Source: Ananas comosus
Taxonomy: Eukaryota; Streptophyta; Magnoliopsida; Poales; Bromeliaceae
Assembly (NCBI RefSeq): GCF_001540865.1
Contig: NC_033640.1
Coordinates: forward strand, 917,866-981,865
Direction: 5' to 3'
DNA length: 64,000 bases
The notes under the pieces are model-generated. The model did no database searches. It was not told the DNA's origin and saw nothing but the letters and a program-made list of their open reading frames with translations. A program made the translations under genes and the position numbers. Below, piece by piece: positions 11,188-21,356 of this stretch (its first letter is position 1; every line of letters begins with the position of its first letter).

Positions 11188-12762
11188 ATGGCATCTTTCG
11201 CCGCGGGGATGGCGGCGCCGATAAGGGGCGAGCGGCACCTCTTCTCGGCGTCGGACGACAGCGCGATCATCAAGCAGATCCTGGCGACGCACACCCCCGA
11301 CGGCCGCGAAGTCGACGCCAGGCCGCTCCTGCAAGTGGTCGAGGACGTTCTGCAGCGCGCCACTCCGACCGTCGTCGTGGTAAGATCAACTGTAAACCAA
11401 GATGTCTTAGGTTCGTTTGGACCGGTCGGATCGTAAACTAGTCCTAGCCTAGGCCAAGTCACATTTTTGAATTCGATTTGGTCGAAAACCGCAAAATGTC
11501 GGTTAATCATTATTCAACCACTCAACCCAGTTTTGACCTAACGTACAATGATTCATTAAATCTGATCACTATATATATATATATATATATATATTAGTAA
11601 ATTAATAATTTAAAGTAAAAATATATAGAATTTATCTGAACTATGGATCATATTGAGTCTACTATTCGACCTTTCAAAAATTTAATTCTTACTATTCAAT
11701 ATTTCAATTTATTTGTGATAAATTGGACAACGGCATTCTGACTTTAAAATTTAAGCTAAAACTTTTACTTTAATGAATTTACAGTTGCGAGAACTGTGTT
11801 GAATCTAAAATATATAAACGCCGCTCTCTGTTAGCTTAAGTTTTTAAGAGTGCAATAGTTATTTCGTATTCTTTAACAAATTGCATGAAATATATTAACA
11901 TAAATTAAATCTGTAAACATAAATGCCGCATTCAAACTTCAAAGCGAAAGTGCTATTTATCGTCTGGAATCAAATAAATGAAAAGATTGGTTTAAATTGT
12001 CGGATTGTCGATTCAAAACGGTTCATACTTCACATAAGTTATGTGTGTAAAATATGTATTAGAATATTGTATTAATTTCCATATATAACTGACCGTCCCT
12101 AACTCGGTTGGTAACCGAGATCCCAAGTTCGAATCCTAATTGATTCACATTTCCAGCTAAGTTTATTTCTAAATAAAATAAACGAAGCAGATAGCATATG
12201 CTAAGTACCTATCTATCAAAAAAAAAAAAATCCCAATATATGGATTTTAACATAATTTTATCTATATTTGGATTTATGATTACTAGAGCCACCACTCTCT
12301 GATCAAGTAGTAGAAGAGAAGGCCCACCAGTAGAGACCGTTGGAATGCTCGAGGCCTTAGCATACACCATCCATAAATCTCCTGCGAGTAATTTTTTTAA
12401 AAAAAAAATTAATGTTTATATATTCATGTACAAATGTTATAACTTTTAGATATATCCATGTATATAGCACTTTTTACTAATTCCTTTTTACTACTATAAT
12501 TACTTCTCTATTCATGAATTGACAAAAAATAAGTGGACGTAGTATTACTCATATTAATATTCCTTCGCCATTCATTTATCTTCATTTCCAACAAAATAGA
12601 CCATCAATTCATTGTTTTTAGCGGCTCTTGAGATTTGCGTGTTTCATGTGGGACGATGATTGATGGTATGTATCCATTGATGTTATTATCTAAAAAATGT
12701 AGTTTTTTGAGAAAATCTAAAAGGTAAGTTGATAGAGATATACGACCGCTTCATATAATATT

Positions 12763-12801
<39 letters not shown>

Positions 12802-13644
12802 GAGAGAGAAGAGAGAGACTACTATGCTATCGAAAGCAACGGAGCCTTCCGTGCTTCCAGCTTATTTTCGATGTTGCGACTTTTGAATCGTCGATCGCTT
12901 CGTTAAATTTGATCTAGAGTATTTGGAGTACCTAGAAAATAAATTTTATTATTTTTCGTTATCATTTGCCTAGTGATCGAGATGGGCTCAAAATTACAAA
13001 ATTTCAATGGGCCATAGTGACGCCGTTTGCAAGTTAAACGTGTAGAATATCCAAATCACGTGAAATTTGATAGAAAATTCTTTATACTATATAAAACAAG
13101 ATCAATATCTTTGATTTAAAATTTTAATGTCATATTATTACATTTATAGATTTTTATTTTCAGCCGTTGATTTTGAGCCCATTCGTTCACTAGGCAAATG
13201 ATATGTAAAATCATAAATTTATATTTAAGTACTTCAAATACTCTAATCAAGTTTAACGGAGCCGATGCGATTGAAAGTCGCAACATCGAACCGAGCTGAA
13301 AGCACGAAGGCTCCGTGCTTTCGATCAGCATACGTAGCTCTCACACTCTCTTCCTCTCTTCTCTCTCTCTCTCTCTCTCCTCTCTCTCTCCTCTGTCTAT
13401 ATATATATATATATATAGATTTAGGCTACTATGCTATTAATAGCACCAAGTCATTGGTGCTACCAAGTTTTTGGCCATTGGATTAAGAGATGTGTGGTTA
13501 GGATAATGTGGGCCCCCTATAGTTGAGTGGATAGTTGGTTGAATAGTATGATCTAATGGGTGTAAATGATCAAAAGGATAGATCTAACGGCGGAAAATTT
13601 GATAGCACCAAGTGTTTCGTGCTATTAATAGTATAGTAGCCGGA

Positions 13645-13692
<48 letters not shown>

Positions 13693-16402
13693 TCAATGCG
13701 TGATGTTTTAAGTGAGGAGAAGTATCTAGTACAGTAGCTTAAGCGTTAGAGAAAAAGCATCTCATTTTGCGTGGAATGATTATTACAGATTACGTGCAAG
13801 TGTTCGGGTGGCAGCGACGCGCACGCAATAACTCTGACTCTCTTCAACTCGCTCTCGAGCTACTCCTGGGACGCCAAAGTCGTCCTCGCACTCGCGGCGT
13901 TCGCGGTGAGCCACGGTGAGTTCTGGCTCACCGCGCAGCTCCACACGGTCAGTCCGCTCGCGAAGTCCATCGCGCTGCTGAAGCAGCTCCCCGACATTCT
14001 CGAGCATACCGACATTCTCAAGCCGCGATTCGACGCCGTCAACAACCTCATCAGGGCCATGCTGGATGTCACCAAGTGCATCATACAGTTCACAGAGCTT
14101 CCTTCTGAATACATCTCCGTCGACTCCCCCGACATGTCGACGGCGATGGCCCACATCCCGACTGCGGTGTACTGGACCATAAGAAGCATCGTCGCTTGTG
14201 CTGCACAGATCATTGGGCTCATAGGCCTCGGTCATGAGTAAGCTTAAACTATTAGAGAACGGTGTTTTACATTTTACGTCAGACTTTTTTATGATTTTTT
14301 TTTTTTCGATTTTTAGGTACATAACCTCTACCACTGAGGCATGGGAACTATCAAGCCTAGCCCACAAAGTTAGCAATATTCATGGCCATCTCACAAAGCA
14401 ACTCAACCTTTGTCATCGATACATTGGTTTGGAATATTTTATCTTATACTTATCTATACAATTAGAAAGAACGCTCGATCATTACTCACTATTATATGAA
14501 ACAATTATTTTTTTCTAAAAGTTTAAGCTGACAGAGAATAATATTCTTAATATTTATGTTCAACATTTCCTTTTGTGTTTGCGCTTGAGACTATGAAACA
14601 AGCAGCCTAGAGCTAGCACTCAAACTTAGAATCTTCTGCTCTAATATTATGTCAAATGATGTAAAAAAATAACTATCAGAGAACACTATTTTTAGTATGT
14701 TTATATTCAAAATCTATACACGGAAATACATATGCATGCAGATGAGAAGAAGCAAGTTGAATCGTACCAAAATCTAGTGCGACTGTTCGACACGGTGCAC
14801 ATCGACAACATGAAGATCCTTCGGGCATTGGTCTCCTCGAAGGAAGACCATACAATTTTCGACGGCACGACCAAGCGAAGAGTTAGCATCGACGTGTTGC
14901 GACGAAAGATCGTGATGCTATACATTTCCGACCTCAACATCAGCAATGAGGAGCTACTCATGCTGGTCCAGATTTACAATGACATCCACCACGGGAGACT
15001 GGAGCGGCACTACGAGATTATTTGGTTGCCGATAACCGATAAGCACGACCCATGGGACGAATCCAAGGACGCGACGTTCCACCGCCTGGTGTCGGTCATG
15101 CCATGGTACTCGGCGCACCATCCTTCATCGGTCGACCCCGTGGTGGCGAAATACGTAAGGGAGATGTGGCACTTCGAGAAGAAGCCCTTGTTGGTAGTGT
15201 TGGATCCGCAAGGGAGGGTAGTCTGCCCTAATGCACTCCACATGATATGGATATGGGGAAGCCTGGCTTACCCCTTCACCAGCAGTAGGGAGGAGGCTCT
15301 TTGGAAGGAGGAGACTTGGCGACTTGAGTTCCTCATCGACGAGATCGATCCCATTCTGCTGAGCTCGGTATTCAAAATCTTTAACGGTCGAAATTAAGCC
15401 AGTAATAGTGACCATATTTAGTGAATCTTCTATTTACCATCTAATGTTAGCGTTTGTTCACGTCTTGAACAGATTAAAGAAGGGAAATACGTGTGCCTAT
15501 ACGGAAGCGAGGACATCGAGTGGATACGGAAGTTCACGACGCTGATGAGGCATGCGTGCGAAGAAGTTGGGGTTCAGGTGGAGATGGTGTATGTCGGGAA
15601 GAGCAATCCCAAGGAAAGGGTGCGGAAGGTGGTGGCAGCCATTGCGGCAGAGAAGCTCAGCAGTTATTGGGAGGACCTTGTCATGATCTGGTTCTTCTGG
15701 GTTCGGCTGGAGAGTATGTGGCACTCTAAGATACAACGCGGGAAGAGTGTTGACGATGACCCTATTATGCAGGAGGTGATATCGAACACTCGTTTTTCTC
15801 TAAAAGCTAGAAACTACTAAAAACTCTGAAAAAATTATAAATACTAAAAACACTGTCCATGCGAACTCATCTATTGAAAAAAAAAAAGCCTATAATTTGG
15901 AGAAAATCCAACCGTTCATGTTAGGAGTACACACATGCCAATTTGGCTGTTCTCTTACTTTTCTTTTTCCTACTACAACTTAGCATAGAGCTTCTGCTGT
16001 GGCGAAAAGTCGATACGACTTTAGTGCTTCTCCTAGTAGAAATACGGAAATATTTATTAAACAGAATTGCACATTGAATAGGTAATGACGATGTTGAGCT
16101 TTGACGGGAGCGATGAAGGGTGGGCGGTGATCAGTCGGGGGTCGTTCGAGATGGTGAAGTCGGGAGGGAAGAAGCTCATCGACTGCTTGGTGCAGTTCGA
16201 TGAGTGGAAGGCCAGTGTTGAGGGGGAGGACGGCTTCGTCCGAGCGCTCACGACGGCGCTGGTGCCGCACCAAACTCGCGAGCACTGCACACGCCTCATC
16301 CTGCCGGTGGATGCCCGCCGCATACAGGAGCAGCTGGTGGTCTGCGCCGAGTGCAAGCGCCCCATGGAGAAGTACGTGCTCTACCGCTGCTGCAACGACT
16401 AG
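11188..16402 (+). CDS. SEO: Sieve element occlusion (SEO/forisome-type P-protein) protein
   Basis: Phloem structural P-protein of sieve elements, involved in plugging sieve plates after wounding. Six exons: 11188-11379, 13789-14237, 14317-14426, 14742-15367, 15473-15775, 16082-16402. They join in frame to 666 codons plus stop. The order of blocks matches the family. SEO_N is represented by HTPDGREVD, SYSWDAKVVLALAAFA, LLKQLPDILEH and AHIPTAVYWTIRSIVACA. The thioredoxin-fold-like middle includes KPLLVVLDPQGRVVCPNALH and WKEETWRLEFLIDEIDP. SEO_C includes CLYGSEDIEWIRKFT, GWAVISRGS and the Cys-rich tail CAECKRPMEKYVLYRCC. The start is the ATG after a TATATAA box. Between residue 64 and the SCK-like motif (here ITCKCSGG) the family normally has roughly 35 more residues; I find none in intron 1. 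The protein may be slightly shortened or an exon may be missed. Family assignment is near certain. Confidence 0.93.
11570..11594. repeat. AT microsatellite
   Basis: About 12 TA units in SEO intron 1. Confidence 0.9.
11620..12000. repeat. Dispersed repeat related to the 17430-19540 array (in SEO intron 1)
   Basis: Contains 'gaactatggatcatattgagt', 'ctttaaaatttaagct' and 'tttaatgaatttacagttg' in the order seen in the 17.4-19.5 kb array and in the copies near 26270-26720 and 38480-38760. Confidence 0.6.
12089..12228 (+). mobile_element. tRNA-derived SINE, copy 1 (in SEO intron 1)
   Basis: A box-B-like GTTCGAATCC is followed by a shared body ('attgattcacat', 'agctaagtttatttctaaat', 'aataaacgaa', 'cagatag', 'cctatct') and a poly(A) tail. 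The head 'gaccgtccctaac' matches the full copy at 47467. Flanking 'ttccatatata' and 'tcccaatatatg' may be a degraded target duplication. Confidence 0.75.
12813..13342. mobile_element. Fold-back MITE, copy 2 (in SEO intron 1)
   Basis: Left arm: 'actactatgctatcgaaagc' then 'ggagcc', 'tttgatctagagtatttgga'. Right arm: inverse motifs 'caaatactctaatcaa', 'aacggagccgat', 'cgaaggctccgtgctttcgat'. GA tracts lie just outside the left end and CT tracts outside the right end, as though they belonged to the target or were carried with the element. Confidence 0.8.
13419..13648. mobile_element. Short MITE sharing the fold-back termini (in SEO intron 1)
   Basis: Ends 'ggctactatgctattaatag' and its inverse near 13622-13646 (followed by 'ccggactc') form a terminal inverted repeat of about 30 bp. 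The interior ('tttggccattgga', 'gttaggataatgtggg', 'agttgagtgg') is not found in the fold-back family. (TA)n flanks both sides. Confidence 0.75.
13648..13689. repeat. AT microsatellite
   Basis: About 20 TA units immediately after the short MITE, roughly 100 bp before SEO exon 2. Confidence 0.9.
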
Positions 16403-16849
16403 TTACGGCTTAACCAGCATTAATAATCTAGGCTCAGGTGAATGACACACTAACAAATTACTTTAGAAAAGCTCTATAATGACTGTGCATGATGGCATGT
16501 AAATGTGATACACACCATTAGCATAGAGCCTTCACGAAATAATTTGTCAGTATGTCGTTCACCTCACCCAAAATAATTTCTAGACCTCGTCTGATATATA
16601 TCTTTTTTTTATTTTTTTTCAAGTAGAAATTTTATGTGAAAGGATTGGAGTGGATTGTGAATTGTTTGTCGTCTTTTATGCGAGTGCTTGTGTGGCAATA
16701 AAATACAAAAACTTGGAAATAATTTTCTTTTTTTTCTCTCTTTTTTTTTCTAGCGTATCTATTTAGTTCCGTGTAATTGCAACTGCATTATAAATCTGAG
16801 TTACATGTAGGTCAATTTCATTATATTACTATTTAGCTTCTATATATAG
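16403..16849. terminator. SEO 3' flank with poly(A) signal
   Basis: AATAAA at 16697-16702, about 295 bp after the stop codon, is the best poly(A) signal candidate. The rest is AT-rich without a gene. Confidence 0.5.
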
Positions 16850-17071
16850 AACTAGATTGCAATACTATCAATAACACCAAGCTATTGCTGCTATTAGTTT
16901 TTAACTCTTGGATTGAAAAATGTACGGTTAGGATGATGTGGGCTCCCTAGGGTTGAGTGGGTGATTGGTTGAATAGTATAATATAACAGATAAAAATAAT
17001 CAAAGAGTTAAATTTGACGGTGGAAAACTCGATAGCACCAAGCCGCTATCGATTGTATCCCAGCCGGACTG
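16850..17071. mobile_element. Short MITE sharing the fold-back termini
   Basis: Interior motifs 'ggttaggatgatgtgggct', 'gggttgagtggg', 'gattggttgaatagtat' match the copy at 13419-13648 and the right terminus is 'cagccggact'. TATATA flanks both ends. Confidence 0.75.
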
Positions 17072-17429
17072 TTTATATATATAGTTTTAATATTTTTTTT
17101 CTAAATTTTAAAAATATTTTTTGATATCGGCAATTTTCGAAGGGTTTTTACGTAATTAGAGTTGGACAAGAGGGGTTAATCCAATTTTTAAATTGATTCC
17201 CATGTGCATTAGTCAATGACCTAACTCCGTACTTCATTTGGAGCAAAACTATTTAATTAATCCCCATTTTTCACGCACGCGAAGCATTTTAGTCAACTAT
17301 TTATTTGTATTTGCATGCCACAATGGAATTACTTGAAGTGTACAAGTTAAAATAACCATTAAAAAATAAGCTCAAACATTAATTCCTTTATAATCCACTT
17401 AATTATAAAAAACAATGCGTAGAGATAAG

Positions 17430-19540
17430 TACTAGGTAGAAACATATAGAACTTAACTGAACTATAGATCATTTTGAGTCAACTATTTGATTTTTTAAAA
17501 TTTTAATTTTATTTATTAAATATTTCTGGTCGTTTGATTTGAATTGAAAGTACTAGGTAAAAATGGACAGAATTTAATTAAGCTATGGATCATTTTGAGT
17601 CGACTATTCAATTTCTTAAAATTTTGATTTCATTTACTAAATCTTTCAATTTGTCTAATTTGAATTGAAAGTACTAGGTAAATACGTACAGAATTCAACT
17701 ATGGATCATTTCGAGTCTACTATCCAATTTTTTAAAGTTTCGATTTTACTACTAAATCTTTCAATTCATTTGATTTGTTAATTTCAAATTTTAAAATCAT
17801 TAATTACTTTAATAAATTTATAGCAGCCCGAATTATATAAAAATATACTAGTTAAATATGTAAAAATAAAGGATAAACTTCAAATAACCCCCATGTGGTT
17901 TCACATTTCTCACTTCCTCACTTTAGTACCCTGTGGTTTAAAGTGTATTAAGTTTGCCATTGTGATTTCACACTTTCTCACTTTAGTACCCTGTGGTTTA
18001 AAGTGTATCAAGTTAGTACCCTATGGTGTTGCATTTTTCTCTTTTTATTATCCATTTCCCTATTTTTTTTCGTTAAATCAGTGACAAAGTTAAAATTAAA
18101 GGATACTAAAGTGAATATTCAATAAGCCTAGGTAGGATATCTGAAGTTTTTTTTGTATATGATTTAACGAAATATTAACGAAGGAAAAAAATCAGTGACA
18201 AAGTTAAACTAAAAGTTATTAAAGTAAATATTCGATAAATCTAGGTAAGATATCTGAAGTTTTTTATATATAATTTAACGAAATATTAACAAAGAAGCTG
18301 ACGAAAAGAAAAAAATAAAATCACGGAGTACTAAGCTGTACTCAACAGGGACTAGGCCTATAGGCCGCAACTGTAAACCTCTCTTGTTTCTCTAAACACA
18401 AATAGGGTATATTCTTGTTTACTCAAAAAAAAGAAATCACGGGGTACTAAATTGATGCACTTTAAACCACATGATACTAAATTGAGAAAGTGCGAAATCA
18501 TAGGGTACTAAATTGATACACTTTAAACTATAGGATACTAAAGTGAAAAAGTGCGAAAATACAGGGGTGGTATTTGAAGTTTTTCCAAAAATAAATGACG
18601 TGATCAAATAATTAAAAATTTTGATAGTACAATTATTAAAATCTTGAAAAATTAGGCAGCTGAATCAAAATAATTCATAGCTCACATAAGCATTGCACAT
18701 TGTGGCCTAATTTCTACTGTTCAAATTGTACTCCAATATTCTCTGCGTCTTTACTCGAGAGGTACAGTGTAATCTTTCAATTGGTTTGATTTGAATTGGA
18801 AGTACGAGATAAAAACGTACAAAATTCAACTATGGATCATTTCAAGTTCACTATCCAATTTTTTAAAGTTTTGATTTTACTACTAAATCTTTTAATTCAT
18901 TTGATTTGTGCCCGTCAACAGTATGCTAACTTTAAAATTTATAGCAACACGAATTATATAAAAATACACTAGCTAAATATGTAAAACTAATAAATGACGT
19001 AATCAAATAAATGAAAATTTTGATAGTATAATTAAAATTTTGAAAGAATAGGCAGTCGAATCAAAATAATTCATAACCCATATCAGTATTGTACATTGTG
19101 GCCTAATTTCTACTCGAGAGTTGCCGTGTAATCTTTTAATTGGTTTGATTTGAATTGGAAGTGCTAGGTAAAAATGTACAGAATTCGACTATGGATCATT
19201 TCAAGTTTACCATCCAATTTTTTAAAGTTTTTATTTTACTACTAAATCTTTCAATTCATTTGATTCTTGTCAGTCGACGGTATGCCGACTTTAAAATTTA
19301 TAGCAACACGAATTATATAAAAATATACTAGTTAAATATATAAAACAAATAAATAACGTAATTAAATAATTAAAAATTTTGATCGTATTAACTAAAATTT
19401 TGAAAGATTAGGCAGCTGAATCAAAATAATTCATAGTTCAGATAAGTGTTGCACAATGTGGCCTAATTTTTATTGATAAGTGTTGCACAAATTGTACTCT
19501 AATATTCTCTGCGTCTTTACTCAAGAGGTGCCGTGGACCG
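17430..19540. repeat. Tandem repeat array, interrupted by a MITE
   Basis: Three short units of about 110-118 bp start near 17430, 17548 and 17668. Each has 'agtactaggta', 'tatggatcattt' (or 'tatagatcattt') and a 'cttaaaattttgatt'-like block. After an inserted element (17871-18586) come longer units: 18592-18991 (400 bp), 18992-19350 (359 bp, with a 40-bp deletion) and a partial third unit to about 19540. Each begins 'aaatgacgtaatcaaat' or close to it. The same sequence occurs singly in three introns elsewhere in the window, so this is probably an expanded transposon-derived repeat. Confidence 0.75.
17871..18586. mobile_element. MULE-type MITE, copy 2 (nested, 9-bp target duplication)
   Basis: Begins GGATAAACTTCAAATA and ends with the inverse GTATTTGAAGTTTTTCC. 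AAAAATAAA sits immediately outside both ends (17862-17870 and 18587-18595). It interrupts a unit of the flanking array; sister units show the uninterrupted sequence. It is longer than the other copies because an internal segment of about 110 bp is duplicated (near 18079-18188 and 18192-18298). An unrelated stretch near 18330-18430 is also present. Confidence 0.8.
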
Positions 19541-19653
19541 CACGGCACCTTAACCGTTAAATATGTACATAAACTTTCCCAAATTTTTTTCATCTAAGCT
19601 TTCGATCACTATTATTACTAATATTATCTTTCCCTAGCTATTCTCTCTAAACA

Positions 19654-19806
19654 ATGGAGCTATTTAATTCCCCTGTAATTCTATTACTGCTGATCATCAT
19701 CTCCTCCCATCTTATTCTGCTTCAACACAGTACTGTCACAGCTCTTGATCATTCCTTGCAACCCAAAGAGGAGCACAAACAACTCAAAGGTTTTTAGATC
19801 AATTAA

Positions 19807-19857
<51 letters not shown>

Positions 19858-20656
19858 TTTATCTTGGTTTTTTGTTTTCTTATCTCTCTCTATATTTCTT
19901 GTTGTTAATTTGCTATGTTATTAGTATTGAGTTACTGATTAATTTGTTGCGCTTTCTTAGCTAAGTTTTCTTCTTTTTAAAAGCAGAATTAGAAGCTCTA
20001 ATTTAAAATTTTTGTTTCTTATCATTACAGAAGCACCAAACTGTTTGACAAAAGTTCTGCAACAAGAGAATTTCAAACTAAAACTTTTGTATTTGAATAG
20101 CAGTGAGAATTTTAGGCACAAACTTGATAAGATTATCAAAGGGTGAAATCGATACAACATAAATTTGTTTAACTAGAAAATCACAAAACTTGACACGACA
20201 CGACACGACAAAAAAATAAGTCAAATCGGCACAAGTAACACGATTATCAAACACGAGTACGATTTGCGACTCTGAATTGATTTTTTCGAATATTCATAAA
20301 CTTATTTTAGCTTTCTGTCACAATAGAAAGTTTGGATTTTTTTTTTTTTTTTTGGTTAAAATCCTCTAGTAATGATTGTTGCAGCTTTCTGTTGCAGTAG
20401 AAACTCTGTACTTTTCTGCGCGTCAAATGCTTTACTAAAAACTGAGGTAGTGAGATTTGGTTGTGCAGGTGAAGATTTCAGTCCTTACCCTTTTCACCGC
20501 CGTCGCCGCCCCCGACCGCGGGGCGAGATATTCCACCCGCCGACCGGCCAGTGCGTGCTCCGGTCCTTATATATTGTATATTTTATATTAAAAATAGATA
20601 TTTTGTTACGTTTTAATCAATATTCGATAGGTAAAGATTTCTTATATTTATTATAA
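19654..20656 (+). CDS. Putative small secreted protein, two exons, unrecognised
   Basis: Exon 1 (19654-19789) encodes a Met followed by a strongly hydrophobic stretch (VILLLLIIISSHLILL) typical of a signal peptide. About 20 polar residues (TALDHSLQPKEEHKQ) follow. A GT donor precedes an in-frame stop. The CAG at 20466-20468 joins in frame to an Arg/Pro-rich segment (SPYPFHRRRRPRP, then FHPPTGQC) ending at TAA 20654-20656 unless a further donor such as the GT at 20550 is used. Intron 1 holds a long CT repeat. I do not recognise the family. It could be a secreted peptide precursor, the 5' part of a larger gene reaching the GC-rich island at 21118, or a decayed gene. Confidence 0.4.
19810..19855. 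repeat. CT microsatellite (longest in the window)
   Basis: About 22 CT units, inside the putative intron of the small secreted-protein model. Confidence 0.9.
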
Positions 20657-20837
20657 TAATAAAATATTATAAACTAAAGAGAGGCGGCGCTTCGTACGCG
20701 TATGTGTATGTTCATACTGCATGTACTCATTGTGAGGACTGTGTGCCTGTGAAAATAATGAAAGCTTGTATATATTTAAGTGTAATGTAATAATAACCGC
20801 TATGTGGCTTGACATTCTTTTAAACTAGCCCTGCCAG

Positions 20838-20869
20838 GGTTGTACTACTCGGGCGAGGTAGTCGGCAGG
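20838..20869 (+). other. Possible short exon between the secreted-protein model and the GC-rich island
   Basis: A CAG acceptor precedes a short open segment reading LYYSGEVVG in one frame, with a GTACGT donor after it (20869). It is more GC-rich than its surroundings. Too short to assign; listed only because it may belong to the same broken or multi-exon gene as its neighbours. Confidence 0.2.
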
Positions 20870-21117
20870 TACGTTGAAACTCTAAGCATGATAGATACAT
20901 TACGTGCTAACTACTTTGTCAGAGTACAACCTATGACAGGGGGTGGTTTAAAAATAAGGCGATATAACAAAAGGGCGAATTGAAGGGCGTCATCTTCGCT
21001 GATGCAACATGACAAACTAGTTGTATTTGGTGACTCGTGGTCGGACTCCTAAGGGTCGATGAGACGTGCCTAATCTCTGCTAGTGTAAGAAGCTTAGCTG
21101 TAGGTTCGTTTGGTGCC

Positions 21118-21349
21118 AGGGCAGCGACTACTGGCAGCTCTCCACACAAGAGGCCTTGCCGCAGCCGTTGTGGCTGGTGACGCTCAGGCTGCCCAGCGTA
21201 TACTACGAGTCGACGTGCCCGACCGGGCGCGGCTGCCGGACGTCCGTCATCATGCAGGGGACGTGGCAGTCCTTAAAGACGCCGCACATCATGGTGCTCA
21301 GCCTGACGCTCGTGCCCGGCTCAAAGTCGACCAACCGCTCTAAGCTANN
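21118..21349 (+). other. GC-rich coding-like island ending at an assembly gap
   Basis: About 230 bp of GC-rich sequence in AT-rich surroundings. After a CCAG that could be an acceptor, a frame runs open to the gap, reading GSDYWQLSTQEALPQPLW, then YYESTCPTGRGCRT, MQGTWQSLKTPHIM and LVPGSKST. The opposite strand is open in parts too. I do not recognise the protein. It stops at nine undetermined bases, followed by TAA and a long A run. It could be an exon of the upstream gene, a gene fragment or a retrocopy. Confidence 0.35.
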
Positions 21350-21356
21350 NNNNNNN
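21348..21356. other. Run of nine undetermined bases (assembly gap)
   Basis: Nine Ns, directly followed by TAAC and about 20 A residues. Single undetermined bases also occur at 7965, 35198 and 50421. Confidence 0.95.

Noticed and set aside
12120..12140. tRNA-like box B (GTTCGAATCC)
   Set aside because: No cloverleaf can be drawn and the same motif sits in two other copies with poly(A) tails; it is a SINE, not a tRNA gene.
17893..18084. Open frame with repeated 'FLTLVPCGLKCIK'
   Set aside because: Repeat translation of the MULE-type MITE arms; the same words appear in other copies in different frames.
20931..21149. Minus-strand frame opposite the GC-rich island
   Set aside because: No family recognised and no splice signals; the plus-strand frame is equally open, so neither supports a gene by itself.
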